64,000 nucleotides of DNA from Chryseobacterium ureilyticum (GTDB lineage Bacteria; Bacteroidota; Bacteroidia; Flavobacteriales; Weeksellaceae). Made by a program: the position numbers and the translations under genes. This document shows positions 34,942-44,102 of this stretch, in pieces (within the stretch, counting starts at the first letter, position 1; each line of letters starts with the position of its first letter). The stretch spans positions 124,001 through 188,000 of the forward strand of contig NZ_FTOL01000001.1 of assembly GCF_900156735.1 (NCBI RefSeq), written 5' to 3'. Below the pieces are notes generated by a model. It saw only the letters and a list, made by a program, of their open reading frames with translations. It ran no database searches and was not told the origin of the DNA.

Positions 34942-35346
34942 CTTTTAAAGAGATTTATATTAAAACCATTTTGTAAAAAATTTAAAGCTCTTCCAAAGGA
35001 GTAAGATTTTCAAGTCTTCAGTTGTGATCTTCAGGAAAAGCGGAGATTTTTATAAAACTCTTCTCATCCACCCAGCTTTTAACTTGAAAGTATCTTAAGT
35101 GTTAAAAAAAATATGTCTTTTGATTTCGTTAAATCTTTAATTTGGAGTTAAAATAAAGATGCTCACTTTTTCAATTCAAGTTTTATCGTTTTCAGAATGA
35201 TAATATTGGTTAAATAAACTTGAATTTTGCTTTAAAAATCGCAAATTTGCAAAAGCAGTTTTTCAATGGAACTTTTGCAGGAACCTGAAGAATTGCCGGA
35301 TAAAAAATATTGTCATATTTTAGTCAGCAATCAAGTAAAATAATTA
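34942..35346. other. Intergenic region without an annotated gene
   Basis: This 405-bp AT-rich stretch contains no convincing gene. A 25-codon frame (35266-35343) lies in phase with the next gene and ends in TAA 3 nt before its ATG, but it has no supporting signal. No complete TTTG/TAnnTTTG pair or hairpin was found, although it must hold the promoter of the SDR/acyl-CoA synthetase pair. Confidence 0.5.
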
Positions 35347-36360
35347 ATGGTTTTTGTAACGGGTGCAACCGGAATTCTGGGAAGAATAATCGTGCTGGAG
35401 CTTCTTAAAAGAGGTAAAAATGTGCGCGCTTCCAAAAGACCGGGTAGCAATTTAAACGAAGTAAGGCATTCATACAGCTTTTATATAGATAATCCGGATG
35501 ATTTTTTCAATAAAATCGAATGGGTAAATGTTGATTTTGATGATTTGAATTCATTGAATGATGCATTAAAAGATGTAGATGAGGTCTATCACTGTGCCGC
35601 AAAAGTAAGTTTTCATCCTAAGGATGAGAAAGAAATGTATCATACCAATATTAAAGGTACAGAGAACTTATTATTTGCCTGTGAGGGATCCGATGTTAAA
35701 AAGTTTCTTCATGTAAGTTCTGTTGCCGTTTTAGATAATTTTAATGAAAAAGGAGAGCTGGACGAAGAGTCTGATTTTAATCCGAAACTGGAACATTCTG
35801 CGTATGCTATTTCCAAACATTTATCTGAGATGGAAGCATGGAGAGCTTCTGCAGAAGGTTTAAATGTGGTGATTATCAATCCTGGAATGATCATAGGAAG
35901 TGGAAACTGGACCCAAAGCAGTGGTGAACTTTTTTCAACTTTTGAAGACAACAGTTTTACATTTGAAGGCGGTTCTGCTTATGTAGACGTAAGAGATGTT
36001 GCAAAAACAGCCATCGAACTGATGGAAAATAATATTTTTGGAGAAAGATTTATTATTGTTTCCGAAAATAATAAATACGCAGACTTAGCAAAACAGATCA
36101 GAACAAGATTAGGTCTTAAAGAGGCAAGAATTCTGACGAGGTCTCAATTAAATATTGGAAAACTAGCCAACACCCTTTTAGGATGGCTGATTCCAAAACT
36201 GAGAATGGCTACAGAATCGAATATTGAAGCTATCTCTTCATTCAATACCATTTCCAATCACAAAGTCAAGGAAAAACTGAACTATCAGTTTATTCCAACA
36301 AAAGAAAGTATAGACTTTCACCTGAACAATTATATTAACGACAAAAAGCTGAAGAAATGA
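35347..36360 (+). CDS. Extended short-chain dehydrogenase/NAD-dependent epimerase-like protein
   Basis: A 337-residue extended SDR. The Rossmann motif VTGATGILG is at residues 4-12 and the active-site YAISK near 155. HVSSVAVLDN holds the Ser, and NPGMIIGSGNW is typical of 3-beta-HSD/dihydroflavonol-reductase-like members. It is probably an NAD(P)H-dependent reductase or epimerase on an isoprenoid or acyl substrate. Its stop overlaps the next start (ATGA), coupling it to the acyl-CoA synthetase and suggesting the two act on one lipid. Confidence 0.87.
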   Translation: MVFVTGATGILGRIIVLELLKRGKNVRASKRPGSNLNEVRHSYSFYIDNPDDFFNKIEWVNVDFDDLNSLNDALKDVDEVYHCAAKVSFHPKDEKEMYHTNIKGTENLLFACEGSDVKKFLHVSSVAVLDNFNEKGELDEESDFNPKLEHSAYAISKHLSEMEAWRASAEGLNVVIINPGMIIGSGNWTQSSGELFSTFEDNSFTFEGGSAYVDVRDVAKTAIELMENNIFGERFIIVSENNKYADLAKQIRTRLGLKEARILTRSQLNIGKLANTLLGWLIPKLRMATESNIEAISSFNTISNHKVKEKLNYQFIPTKESIDFHLNNYINDKKLKK

Positions 36361-38126
36361 ATCTTGCAGAGGCAATAATCCTTAAAAACGTAGAAAAACA
36401 CCCTATAAAAGCGGCAATCGGTTTTAAAAAGAAAGATGAAGCCTGGAAAGAACTGAGCTGGAAAAAATTTGGTGAAATTATTTTTAAAACAGCCAATGCA
36501 TTCAAAGCAGCAGGAGTTCAGGAAAACGATAAAGTGGCAATCTATTCGGATAACTCTTCCGAATGGGTGATTGTAGATTTGGCAGCAATGGCTATTGGAG
36601 CTATTACAGTTCCTATCTATTCTACAAACAATGCTGAACAGGCGGAATATATTATAAATGATTCAGGGGCAAAGGTAATTCTGGTTGGAAATCAGATGCA
36701 GTATGATGCTTGTCAGGAAATATTACAGAAAGAAGAAAATAATCTTGAAACCATCATTGTTTCTAAAAAAGCAGTATGGATTAAGAAAGAATTCAATAGC
36801 TTTTATCTTGAAGACTTTATTGCAAACTCTTCCTCGGAACTGGAAATCTGCAAAAGAGAAAACGATGATACAGCTACATTGATTTATACTTCCGGAACCA
36901 CCGGAACACCAAAAGGAGTAATGCTTACTCATGGAAATTTCATTAAGGCATTCGATTCCCACTTTGAGTTTTTTAAATTTAAAAATTTTGAAGAAGAACT
37001 TTCCCTGGCTTTTTTACCATTAAGTCACGTTTTTGAAAGAAGCTGGAGCTTACTGTGTTTATACGGTGGAGCAAGAGTTTATTTCTTAGAAGATCCAAAA
37101 AATGTAGCGAAAGCATTGGAAGATGTAAAACCTACAGCCATGTGTGCTGTGCCTAGATTCTTCCAGAAAGTATACGCAGGAGTATTAGAAAAAGCTGAAG
37201 AAGGATCACCATTAAAGGAAAAAATCTTTGATTGGGCATTAAAAACCGGATGGGAAACTGCTGAATTAAGAAGAAATGAAAGACCAATTCCTTTTGGATT
37301 AAAATTCAAACAATCTATCGCTGATGCTTTGGTTTTCAGTAAGATCAAAAATAAAATGGGTGGGAGATTATGGTTCTTACCTTGTGGAGGAGCTTCATTA
37401 TCTCCTGAAGTGACGAAATTTTTCGAATCTGTGGGCATCCACGTGACTGTCGGATATGGATTGACTGAAACGACAGCTACTTTAACACTTTTCCCTTTGA
37501 CACATTTTGAACATGCTACCAGTGGAAAACCATTGCCAGGTGTAGAGATCAGAATCGGAGAAAGTGATGAGATCCAGGCAAGAGGAAACGGAATCATGAA
37601 AGGGTACTATAACAGACCTGAAGAAACTCAGAAAGTATTTACAGAAGACGGCTGGTTTAAAACCGGTGACGCAGGAAAACTGGATGATAAAGGAAACCTG
37701 ATCATCACGGACAGGCTTAAAGATCTGATGAAAACTTCCAACGGAAAATACATTGCTCCGCAGCAGATTGAAAATCTTCTTACCAATAATAATTTTATCC
37801 AGCAAATCATGTTGGTAGCAGAAGGAAGACAGTTTGTTTCAGCCTTAATTGTTCCGAATTTTGAATTCTTACAGGATTATATTAAAAAGAATAATATTCC
37901 TTTTACCAATTGGGAGGATGCTGTAAAAAATGAGAAGATAATCCATCTTTATAAAGAAAAGATCAAAGAATTACAAAGTCATCTTGCCGACTATGAAAAA
38001 GTAAAGAAATTTACTTTAATGCCAGCAGAGTTTGACATCAACACGGGAGAAATTACTCCTACATTGAAAGTGAAAAGAAATGTGGTTCTTAAAAAATATG
38101 CAGATATAATAGAGAAGATGTATTAA
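36357..38126 (+). CDS. Long-chain fatty acid-CoA ligase (AMP-binding)
   Basis: A 589-residue adenylate-forming enzyme that activates fatty acids to acyl-CoA. The P-loop TLIYTSGTTGTPKGVMLTHG (about 178-197), the YGLTETTATLTL motif, GWFKTGDAGKLDDKGNL and the C-terminal DRLKDLMKTSNGKYIAPQQIE hinge are intact. The late LKVKRNVVLKKY carries the catalytic Lys region. The length fits the FadD15/long-chain group typical of Bacteroidota. It is coupled to the SDR gene upstream. Confidence 0.94.
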   Translation: MNLAEAIILKNVEKHPIKAAIGFKKKDEAWKELSWKKFGEIIFKTANAFKAAGVQENDKVAIYSDNSSEWVIVDLAAMAIGAITVPIYSTNNAEQAEYIINDSGAKVILVGNQMQYDACQEILQKEENNLETIIVSKKAVWIKKEFNSFYLEDFIANSSSELEICKRENDDTATLIYTSGTTGTPKGVMLTHGNFIKAFDSHFEFFKFKNFEEELSLAFLPLSHVFERSWSLLCLYGGARVYFLEDPKNVAKALEDVKPTAMCAVPRFFQKVYAGVLEKAEEGSPLKEKIFDWALKTGWETAELRRNERPIPFGLKFKQSIADALVFSKIKNKMGGRLWFLPCGGASLSPEVTKFFESVGIHVTVGYGLTETTATLTLFPLTHFEHATSGKPLPGVEIRIGESDEIQARGNGIMKGYYNRPEETQKVFTEDGWFKTGDAGKLDDKGNLIITDRLKDLMKTSNGKYIAPQQIENLLTNNNFIQQIMLVAEGRQFVSALIVPNFEFLQDYIKKNNIPFTNWEDAVKNEKIIHLYKEKIKELQSHLADYEKVKKFTLMPAEFDINTGEITPTLKVKRNVVLKKYADIIEKMY

Positions 38127-38205
38127 ATGACTTGAAAACTACAAAGGCAAAAGTTTTAAACACTTAAAAGCTGGGCGGTCAAGTCTCAATCACTTAAATT
38201 AAACT

Positions 38206-39261
38206 ATGACAACACAATTTATAGGAAAAGAAAATTTCACCATTCATACACAAACAGTTTCAGAAAGTTGTCCATCTAATATTGCATTGATTAAATATTG
38301 GGGGAAATATGACAACCAGATTCCGGCGAATCCAAGTGTCAGCTATACTTTGAATCATTGTAAAACCAATACAAGTATGGAATTTCTGGCAAATGAACCA
38401 TTTTCTGTTCAGACTTTTCTGGCGGGAAATGAAGAAGTGAAGTTTGCTGAAAAAATCGAAAAGTATTTTAGAAATATTGAGCCATATCTTCCATGGATTT
38501 TGAAAGGAAAATACATTATCAGAACAGAAAATACATTTCCTCACAGTTCGGGAATTGCAAGCTCAGCTTCAGGCTTTGGAGCTATTGCAAAATGTCTGAT
38601 GGCACTGGATGAAGAGTTTTCCGGAAAAACTTCAGAAGAAGAATCTCTGAAAAAAGCTTCATTTCTGGCAAGATTAGGAAGTGGAAGTGCATGCAGAAGT
38701 TTATACAACGGGCTTATTGTATGGGGAGAAACTGAAGAAGTAGAAGGAAGTTCCGACCTATTTGCTGTACAATATCCTGATGCTGAAATTCATGAAATAT
38801 TCAAAAACTTCAACGATTGGGTTTTACTGATTCATGAAGGGCAGAAAAGTGTTTCTTCAACGGTAGGACACGGTTTGATGAATACAAATCCTTATGCGGA
38901 AAGAAGATTTCAGGAAGCAAGAGAGAATTTCGTTCCAATGAAGGAAATTTTAAAGAAGGGTGATATGGAAAGCTTTATTAAACTGGTAGAACATGAAGCG
39001 CTTACTCTTCATGCAATGATGATGATGAGTGATCCTGCATTTATACTGATGAAGACAGGAACTCTTGAGGTAATTAATAAAATATGGGATTTCAGAAGAG
39101 AAACAGGATTACCATTATTCTTTACGCTGGATGCCGGAGCAAACGTACACTTACTATTTCCAAGCAACGGTTCAGAAGAAAAGATAAAGACATTTATTGA
39201 AAGAGAATTATTGCAGCACACTCAAAAGAATGGGGTAGTGAAGGATGTGATGAGGTTTTAA
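38206..39261 (+). CDS. mvaD: Diphosphomevalonate decarboxylase
   Basis: A 351-residue GHMP-superfamily enzyme that decarboxylates mevalonate-5-diphosphate to isopentenyl diphosphate. SCPSNIALIKYWGKYDNQIPANPSVSYTL is the family N-terminus and FPHSSGIASSASGFGA (about 112-127) the ATP-binding loop. The C-terminal TLDAGANVHLLFP completes the active site. The mevalonate pathway is used by many Flavobacteriia. The other pathway genes are not in this window. A 79-bp gap separates it from the acyl-CoA ligase. Confidence 0.95.
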   Translation: MTTQFIGKENFTIHTQTVSESCPSNIALIKYWGKYDNQIPANPSVSYTLNHCKTNTSMEFLANEPFSVQTFLAGNEEVKFAEKIEKYFRNIEPYLPWILKGKYIIRTENTFPHSSGIASSASGFGAIAKCLMALDEEFSGKTSEEESLKKASFLARLGSGSACRSLYNGLIVWGETEEVEGSSDLFAVQYPDAEIHEIFKNFNDWVLLIHEGQKSVSSTVGHGLMNTNPYAERRFQEARENFVPMKEILKKGDMESFIKLVEHEALTLHAMMMMSDPAFILMKTGTLEVINKIWDFRRETGLPLFFTLDAGANVHLLFPSNGSEEKIKTFIERELLQHTQKNGVVKDVMRF

Positions 39262-39283
39262 AGACAAATATAATATTCAATAG

Positions 39284-39308
39284 AAGTGGGCTTTAGCCCA
39301 CTTTTTTA
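39284..39308 (+). terminator. Terminator after mvaD, part of a dispersed repeat
   Basis: AAGTGGGC pairs with GCCCACTT over a TTTA loop, then T6. The hairpin centre GGGCTTTAGCCC recurs at 39323-39334 and, inverted, near 50767, so the terminator seems to be built from a dispersed repeat. Confidence 0.8.
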
Positions 39309-39373
39309 TTTATAAAATCCAAAGGCTTTAGCCCAAACATATTTTCCTTATTTTTATGATATAAAAAAAAACT

Positions 39374-39814
39374 ATGAACAAAATCACCGCGATCTTTCTT
39401 CTCTTAGGTGGATTCTTTTTCGGACAACAGAATCAGGATATTGAAAAGCCTGTCCGTAATCTGTTTCTTGGGATGAAAAATGCTGATCCTGTACTTCTTA
39501 AAAGTGTTTTTACAGAAAATGCAATTATGCAGACCATTACAAAAGATGGTATGGTGAAAAGTGATAGTGTTCAGGACTTTATTGCTTCCATATCCAAGTT
39601 CTCAGCAGGTGATTTGGAAGAGAAAATCATCATTGATGCTATTCATGTCGATGGAAATCTGGCAAGTGTTTTTACTCCATATTCCTTTTACCTGAAAGGA
39701 AAATTTTCACATTGTGGAGCCAATAGCTTTCAGCTGGTTAAACAGAATAATGAATGGAAAATCCAATATATTATTGATACCAGAAGAAAAGAAAACTGTA
39801 AAGAAATTAAATAA
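39374..39814 (+). CDS. Exported NTF2/SnoaL-like protein
   Basis: A 146-residue protein with a signal peptide (NKITAIFLLLGGFFFGQQ). The rest reads like an NTF2-like/DUF4440 fold: VRNLFLGMKNADPVLLKSVFTENAIM, ASVFTPYSFYLKGKFSHCGANSFQLVK and WKIQYIIDTRRKENC. The family covers small-molecule binding and isomerase-like roles; none can be assigned here. The VOC gene follows by 21 bp, so they may be co-transcribed. Confidence 0.78.
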   Translation: MNKITAIFLLLGGFFFGQQNQDIEKPVRNLFLGMKNADPVLLKSVFTENAIMQTITKDGMVKSDSVQDFIASISKFSAGDLEEKIIIDAIHVDGNLASVFTPYSFYLKGKFSHCGANSFQLVKQNNEWKIQYIIDTRRKENCKEIK

Positions 39815-39835
39815 TAAGAAAGAAAAAAATATAAA

Positions 39836-40213
39836 ATGAAGATTCACCATATAGCGATTATCTGTTCAGATTATGAGGTATCAAAGAAATTCTATACAGA
39901 GATTTTAAACTTAAATATTATCCGTGAGGTGTATCGTGAAGAAAGGCAGTCTTACAAGCTAGATCTGGCAATTGGAGAACATTATGTCATCGAACTTTTT
40001 TCATTTCTAGATCCTCTCAAAAGACCTTCCCGCCCGGAAGCATGTGGTTTAAGACATTTGGCTTTTTCCGTTGAAAATATAACAGGAAAAAGAAACGAAT
40101 TGGTAGAAAAAGGTCTGGTTTGCGAAGAAATTCGAATTGATGAGTTCACAGGAAAAGAATTTTTCTTTACCCAAGACCCGGATCAGTTACCGTTAGAGTT
40201 TTATGAAATGTAA
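39836..40213 (+). CDS. VOC-family metal-dependent protein (glyoxalase-like)
   Basis: A 125-residue vicinal-oxygen-chelate protein. The opening MKIHHIAIICSDYEVSKKFYTEIL and RHLAFSVENI give the two beta-alpha-beta-beta-beta modules. Probable metal ligands are H5, E at VIELFSF, H at LRHLAF and the final E in LPLEFYE. It is closest to the YaeR/SMU1112c type. The substrate is unknown. Its stop is only 1 bp from the convergent DUF1634 gene end. Confidence 0.87.
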   Translation: MKIHHIAIICSDYEVSKKFYTEILNLNIIREVYREERQSYKLDLAIGEHYVIELFSFLDPLKRPSRPEACGLRHLAFSVENITGKRNELVEKGLVCEEIRIDEFTGKEFFFTQDPDQLPLEFYEM

Positions 40214-40214
40214 A

Positions 40215-40598
40215 TTAATGTGCGTAGCCTGCAAAGAAGCTCACCGCCATGATAGCAAGGACAATTGAAGAAATGACTACATATACGTAGTCTTTTTCTT
40301 TTAAATAGCCTATTAAAGCGAAAATAATTCTCATCAATGGCGTAAAGATCAATAACAGGATTCCCAATTGAATGATTGCCATTCCTTCTCCTTTGCATAA
40401 AGAATCCCAAAACTGACCCCAAACTTTCTCAGAAGAAGTGCCTACCACTAGGCTGGTATATTTCTCAGGCATTACAAAACCTTCTGTGAACAGTTTAATA
40501 AAACCAATCAGGGAAGTTGCCACAGATAGAATAACGCCCAATCTCAAAAGATTTCCTACGGAGCGGTTTAGATCAACGTCTGTAAAATTCTTTTTCAT
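40215..40598 (-). CDS. DUF1634 membrane protein
   Basis: A 127-residue membrane protein with three helices (about 19-40, 72-92 and 100-124). FTDVDLNRSVGNLLRLGVILS and LGILLLIFTPLMRIIFALIGYLKEKDYVYV match DUF1634. It overlaps the TauE/SafE gene by one base, a frequent pairing that suggests it is an accessory subunit of the exporter. Confidence 0.87.
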   Translation of the reverse strand: MKKNFTDVDLNRSVGNLLRLGVILSVATSLIGFIKLFTEGFVMPEKYTSLVVGTSSEKVWGQFWDSLCKGEGMAIIQLGILLLIFTPLMRIIFALIGYLKEKDYVYVVISSIVLAIMAVSFFAGYAH

Positions 40599-41428
40599 TA
40601 TCTGAAGCTTTTGTTGATACCGTTATACATCATGTAAATGGAAAGAATGGTAATAACAATCGCAAAAAATACTTTTAGTTTTTTGGTCTTTGATACCATC
40701 AGGGTTTTTGATCCTATGAAACTTCCTATTACAACCCCAATCAATACAGGGGCTACAATTACCGGAATGATTTCACCTCTCTGGAAATAAATCAGAGCAC
40801 TTGCCACAGCGGTTACCCCAATCATAAAATTACTTGTTGTAGTAGAAACCTTGAAAGGTAGTTTCATCATATTATCCATTGCCAATACTTTCAATGCGCC
40901 AGAACCTATTCCTAAAAGCCCGGACATTGCTCCTGCAAACATCATCATAAAGAATCCCGGAACGGTATTTCTTGCAGAATAATGTTTTAAAACTCCTTTA
41001 TCAGGGAATGTTCCGTATAGTTTTAGTTTTTCCTCTAAACTTCCTTTGATCAAAGGTTCCTGGTGGTCAGGTTTTCCTTTAAGATTTAAAACAACGGTCA
41101 GAAGAAGGATACTTGCGAAAATAATTCCGATTGTATTTGGATTAAGCATTCCTGAGACCAAGGCACCTACAATAGCACCGGCTGTGGTTGCTATTTCGAG
41201 AAACATCCCGACTCTCATATTGGTAAAACCTTCTTTAACGAAAGCTACAGCAGCACCGGAAGAAGTTCCGATTACAGAGATAAGAGAAGCACCGATAGCA
41301 TAATGCATTGGAACGCCAAAACCTAGCGTTAATAAAGGAATAATGATAACTCCCCCTCCCAGCCCTGTAAGTGAGCCCAAAAGACCCGCAGAAATAGCGC
41401 CAAAGAAGAGTATGATGATTTCTGACAT
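40598..41428 (-). CDS. TauE/SafE-family anion exporter
   Basis: A 276-residue polytopic membrane protein with about eight helices. The repeated family motifs LLGSLTGLGGGVIIIPLLTLGFGVPMHYAIG and GAMSGLLGIGSGALKVLAMDNMMKLPFKVST mark the two halves. Members export sulfite, sulfoacetate or other organic anions. A -7 TATATTTG lies about 16 nt before the ATG on the minus strand. Confidence 0.92.
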   Translation of the reverse strand: MSEIIILFFGAISAGLLGSLTGLGGGVIIIPLLTLGFGVPMHYAIGASLISVIGTSSGAAVAFVKEGFTNMRVGMFLEIATTAGAIVGALVSGMLNPNTIGIIFASILLLTVVLNLKGKPDHQEPLIKGSLEEKLKLYGTFPDKGVLKHYSARNTVPGFFMMMFAGAMSGLLGIGSGALKVLAMDNMMKLPFKVSTTTSNFMIGVTAVASALIYFQRGEIIPVIVAPVLIGVVIGSFIGSKTLMVSKTKKLKVFFAIVITILSIYMMYNGINKSFR

Positions 41429-41478
41429 ACTACAATTAATGTTACAAATATAAAATTATTGTAGTAGTCTGCCAAACA

Positions 41479-41508
41479 TTTGAAAAAGATAAATTTAACG
41501 TATTTTTG
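41479..41508 (+). promoter_or_regulatory. Strong promoter of the DUF1543 gene
   Basis: TTTG at 41479-41482, an 18-bp spacer and TATTTTTG at 41501-41508, near-perfect at both boxes. The -7 box ends 5 nt before the ATG at 41514, so the mRNA would be leaderless unless the in-frame ATG at 41526 is used. Confidence 0.65.
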
Positions 41509-41513
41509 CATGC

Positions 41514-42077
41514 ATGAAAAGTGAAATGAAATTATTTTATGTCATCCTTGGGGCAACCCCTAAAGGACGTAATATTGAACAGCACGATGTGTTTTTCGGG
41601 ATTGCAGAAAGTCTAAAGGACCTGGTTCCTGATATGAAAGACTTCTGGAAAGAGGCAGAAGGTAAGATCCATTTGGATTGTTATCAGGAAGTAAGATTTG
41701 CTGACGGATATGAAGTGAAGATCGTTGAAAAAGGAGAAATGGTATCTGAAAATCAGTTGTTTTTTCTTAATTTGGGAGGGTACAAACCTGGTTTTTTTGA
41801 AGAATTCCATGAGCAGCATTTAATGGTGGGACAGTCAATGGGTGAAATTGTAAAGAGAGCAAAAGCTACAGAATTTTACCAGACGATGGGATTTGAAGGA
41901 GCTGTAAGCCATATTGATGATAAGCATGGGGTAGATATTGATGATATTTTCAATGTGAATGATATTCTTCCGGAAGCAATGAAAGAAAAATATTCTATCA
42001 TTCTTACAAAATCTGATGCTGAAAATCAGGAAAATCCAATGGGCTTGGGTTATTTAAAAATTGATAAAATTCAATAA
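41514..42077 (+). CDS. DUF1543 protein
   Basis: A 187-residue cytoplasmic protein of the DUF1543 family: FYVILGATPKGRNIEQHDVFFGIAESLKDLVPDMKDFW, LFFLNLGGYKPGFFEEFHEQHLMVG and DDKHGVDIDDIF. The function is unknown. Start choice: ATG 41514 lies immediately after the promoter, and ATG 41526 (MKLFYVILG) is an alternative. purK follows by 24 bp. Confidence 0.85.
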   Translation: MKSEMKLFYVILGATPKGRNIEQHDVFFGIAESLKDLVPDMKDFWKEAEGKIHLDCYQEVRFADGYEVKIVEKGEMVSENQLFFLNLGGYKPGFFEEFHEQHLMVGQSMGEIVKRAKATEFYQTMGFEGAVSHIDDKHGVDIDDIFNVNDILPEAMKEKYSIILTKSDAENQENPMGLGYLKIDKIQ

Positions 42078-42101
42078 GAGTAAATCTAATAAAAATAAGA
42101 A

Positions 42102-43214
42102 ATGAAAATAGGAATTCTGGGAGGCGGACAGCTGGGAAGAATGTTGATACAAAGTGCGTTGAAGTATGATGATGAGTTTTATACTCTGGATCCGGCTTCT
42201 GATGCACCATGCCATAATATCTCATATTTTACGCAAGGAAATTTCAATGATTATGAAACCGTTCTGAATTTTGGAAAAGATAAAGACGTTGTAACCATTG
42301 AAATAGAACACGTAAATGCTGATGCATTGGCAGAACTGGAAAAGCAGGGAATCAGAGTGGTTCCGAATGCCAATATTATTAAAACTATTCAACAAAAAAT
42401 TCTTCAGAAGGAATTTTATAAAGCTCATAATATCCCAAGCCCTGAATTCCAGGTGGTTTGGAACAGCGATGAAAAGATCATCATGCCTTTGCCATTCGTT
42501 CAGAAAATGAATACCGGCGGATATGACGGAAAAGGAGTACAGGTTATTAAAACAGAAGACGATTTCCAGAATCTATGGAAAGAAGCATCTGTGATCGAAA
42601 ACATGGTTGATATTGACAAAGAACTTTCTGTAATCGTTGCAAGAAATGAAAAAGGAGAAACTAATACTTTCCCTGTAACAGAAATGGTTGCCGATCCTAA
42701 ACTGAATTTATTAGATTTTAATGTGTGTCCGGTTTTGTTAACAGAAGATGTTCAGGAGCAAATTGATGCAATTACAGAAAAATTTTTGAATGCAGTAAAT
42801 TCTCCGGGACTGTTTGCCATTGAATTATTCCTTGATAAAGAAGGCAAAATTTGGGTGAATGAAACAGCACCAAGACTACATAATTCAGGGCATCAGACTC
42901 AGGAAGGAAATACAAATTCACAATTTGAACAGATGTATCGTGTGGTAAAGAATCTTCCTTTAGCAGATACAGATGCCATTACTTACAGCGGAATGCTGAA
43001 TCTGGTAGGAGCAGAAGGCTACTCTGGAAAGGTAGTATACGAAGGAATGGAAGATGTTCTTAAATTACCGGAAACTTATGTTCACCTATATGGAAAAACA
43101 GAAACTAAGCCTGGAAGAAAAATGGGGCACATCAATGTTCTTGCAGATTGCAGGGAAGAGTTGATGGAAAAACTTGTGAAAGTGAAGGGAATGATCAGGG
43201 TGATTTCAGAATAA
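42102..43214 (+). CDS. purK: N5-carboxyaminoimidazole ribonucleotide synthase
   Basis: A 370-residue ATP-grasp enzyme that converts AIR, bicarbonate and ATP to N5-CAIR in purine synthesis. IGILGGGQLGRMLIQSALKY is the N-terminal PurK motif. VQKMNTGGYDGKGVQVIK is the ATP-binding glycine loop, and IWVNETAPRLHNSGHQTQEGNTNSQFEQMYR is the characteristic PurK active-site block. purE lies 5 kb away on the same strand rather than next to it. A terminator follows. Confidence 0.97.
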   Translation: MKIGILGGGQLGRMLIQSALKYDDEFYTLDPASDAPCHNISYFTQGNFNDYETVLNFGKDKDVVTIEIEHVNADALAELEKQGIRVVPNANIIKTIQQKILQKEFYKAHNIPSPEFQVVWNSDEKIIMPLPFVQKMNTGGYDGKGVQVIKTEDDFQNLWKEASVIENMVDIDKELSVIVARNEKGETNTFPVTEMVADPKLNLLDFNVCPVLLTEDVQEQIDAITEKFLNAVNSPGLFAIELFLDKEGKIWVNETAPRLHNSGHQTQEGNTNSQFEQMYRVVKNLPLADTDAITYSGMLNLVGAEGYSGKVVYEGMEDVLKLPETYVHLYGKTETKPGRKMGHINVLADCREELMEKLVKVKGMIRVISE

Positions 43215-43230
43215 CTGAATTAAAATATAT

Positions 43231-43266
43231 AAAATAGCTGTAGTGTTTTCTACAGCTATTTTTGTT
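43231..43266 (+). terminator. Terminator after purK
   Basis: AAAATAGCTGTAG pairs with CTACAGCTATTTT around a 6-nt loop and is followed by T-rich sequence. Confidence 0.88.
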
Positions 43267-43328
43267 TTTCTATTTCTCTCAGGTTCCAAAATTATCTGCT
43301 GAATTTGCTCAATCAGCGACAGACATTT

Positions 43329-43994
43329 TTAAAAAGGAATCTCCAAAGTTCTTCCTTTATATTCACCTTTTTCAATTGTAAAAAGAGCCACGTAAGTTCC
43401 TGCACCATCAGAATTCAGCATGGATATGTATAAAATATCATTGGCGCGGTCATAATAACAAGTTGTATTTTTATTATCAACCTGAAACAGATTTTCAATT
43501 TCTTTGGCTGGAATTTGAACTGTTTTGTCGCCTATTTGTGCCGTGATAGAAAGATAATGTGTCTTAGGAATGGTTCCGTCTAATCCCCAAACCTGCTGTT
43601 CTTTATAGTAATCTCCATCTAACGTAGAAGTAAAGTCTTTTTCATTTTCCTTAAAATTAAATTTTCCGGAAGCGATATTTACTTTAATATTTCCTGATTT
43701 AAAAATTGCTTTGTTGGCATCACGAACCGTTGGCGGAACAGATTCATACGATTTTATATATTTCAGTCTTGAATTATGAACATACCCATTGCTTACATTC
43801 GCCCAATTCTTATTGTCAGGCTCAAATATATAGACAATCTCATCCGAATTAAGCTTTCCGATGATTTTACTGTTTGCATCTGCATTTTCCCTTACGTTGA
43901 CATAGCCGTCTTTATCTACAATTTTTGCAAACTGAGCAAATGATAATTGTACACTTAAAGCTGATACTAAAAGGAATATCTTCTTTGTTTTCAA
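43329..43994 (-). CDS. Exported SH3-domain protein (TTG start; paralogue of 20592-21389)
   Basis: A 221-residue exported protein. It must start at TTG 43994, since the frame opens straight into a signal peptide (KTKKIFLLVSALSVQLSFAQ) and has no ATG. The SH3b domain is about residues 22-80 (DGYVNVRENADANSKIIGKL). The C-terminal domain has QVWGLDGTIPKTHYLSI, KEIENLFQV and YVALFTIEKGEY, equivalent to blocks in the SH3 protein at 20592. A TAATTTTG -7 box lies upstream on the minus strand. It is probably a periplasmic or surface protein of unknown role. Confidence 0.78.
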   Translation of the reverse strand: MKTKKIFLLVSALSVQLSFAQFAKIVDKDGYVNVRENADANSKIIGKLNSDEIVYIFEPDNKNWANVSNGYVHNSRLKYIKSYESVPPTVRDANKAIFKSGNIKVNIASGKFNFKENEKDFTSTLDGDYYKEQQVWGLDGTIPKTHYLSITAQIGDKTVQIPAKEIENLFQVDNKNTTCYYDRANDILYISMLNSDGAGTYVALFTIEKGEYKGRTLEIPF

Positions 43995-44102
43995 TGAATT
44001 TTAATTTTAAACAAAATTAGACTTATTATTTGAAAGTTGGAAGCTGGAAAAATAACAGAAGACTATTTATCTTACTCATTAACTTCCAGCTTCTTTTCTT
44101 CC

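Noticed and set aside
35266..35343. A 25-codon frame in phase with, and ending just before, the SDR gene
   Set aside because: The SDR begins naturally at MVFVTGATG. The upstream frame has a stop between and no support as an extension or leader peptide.
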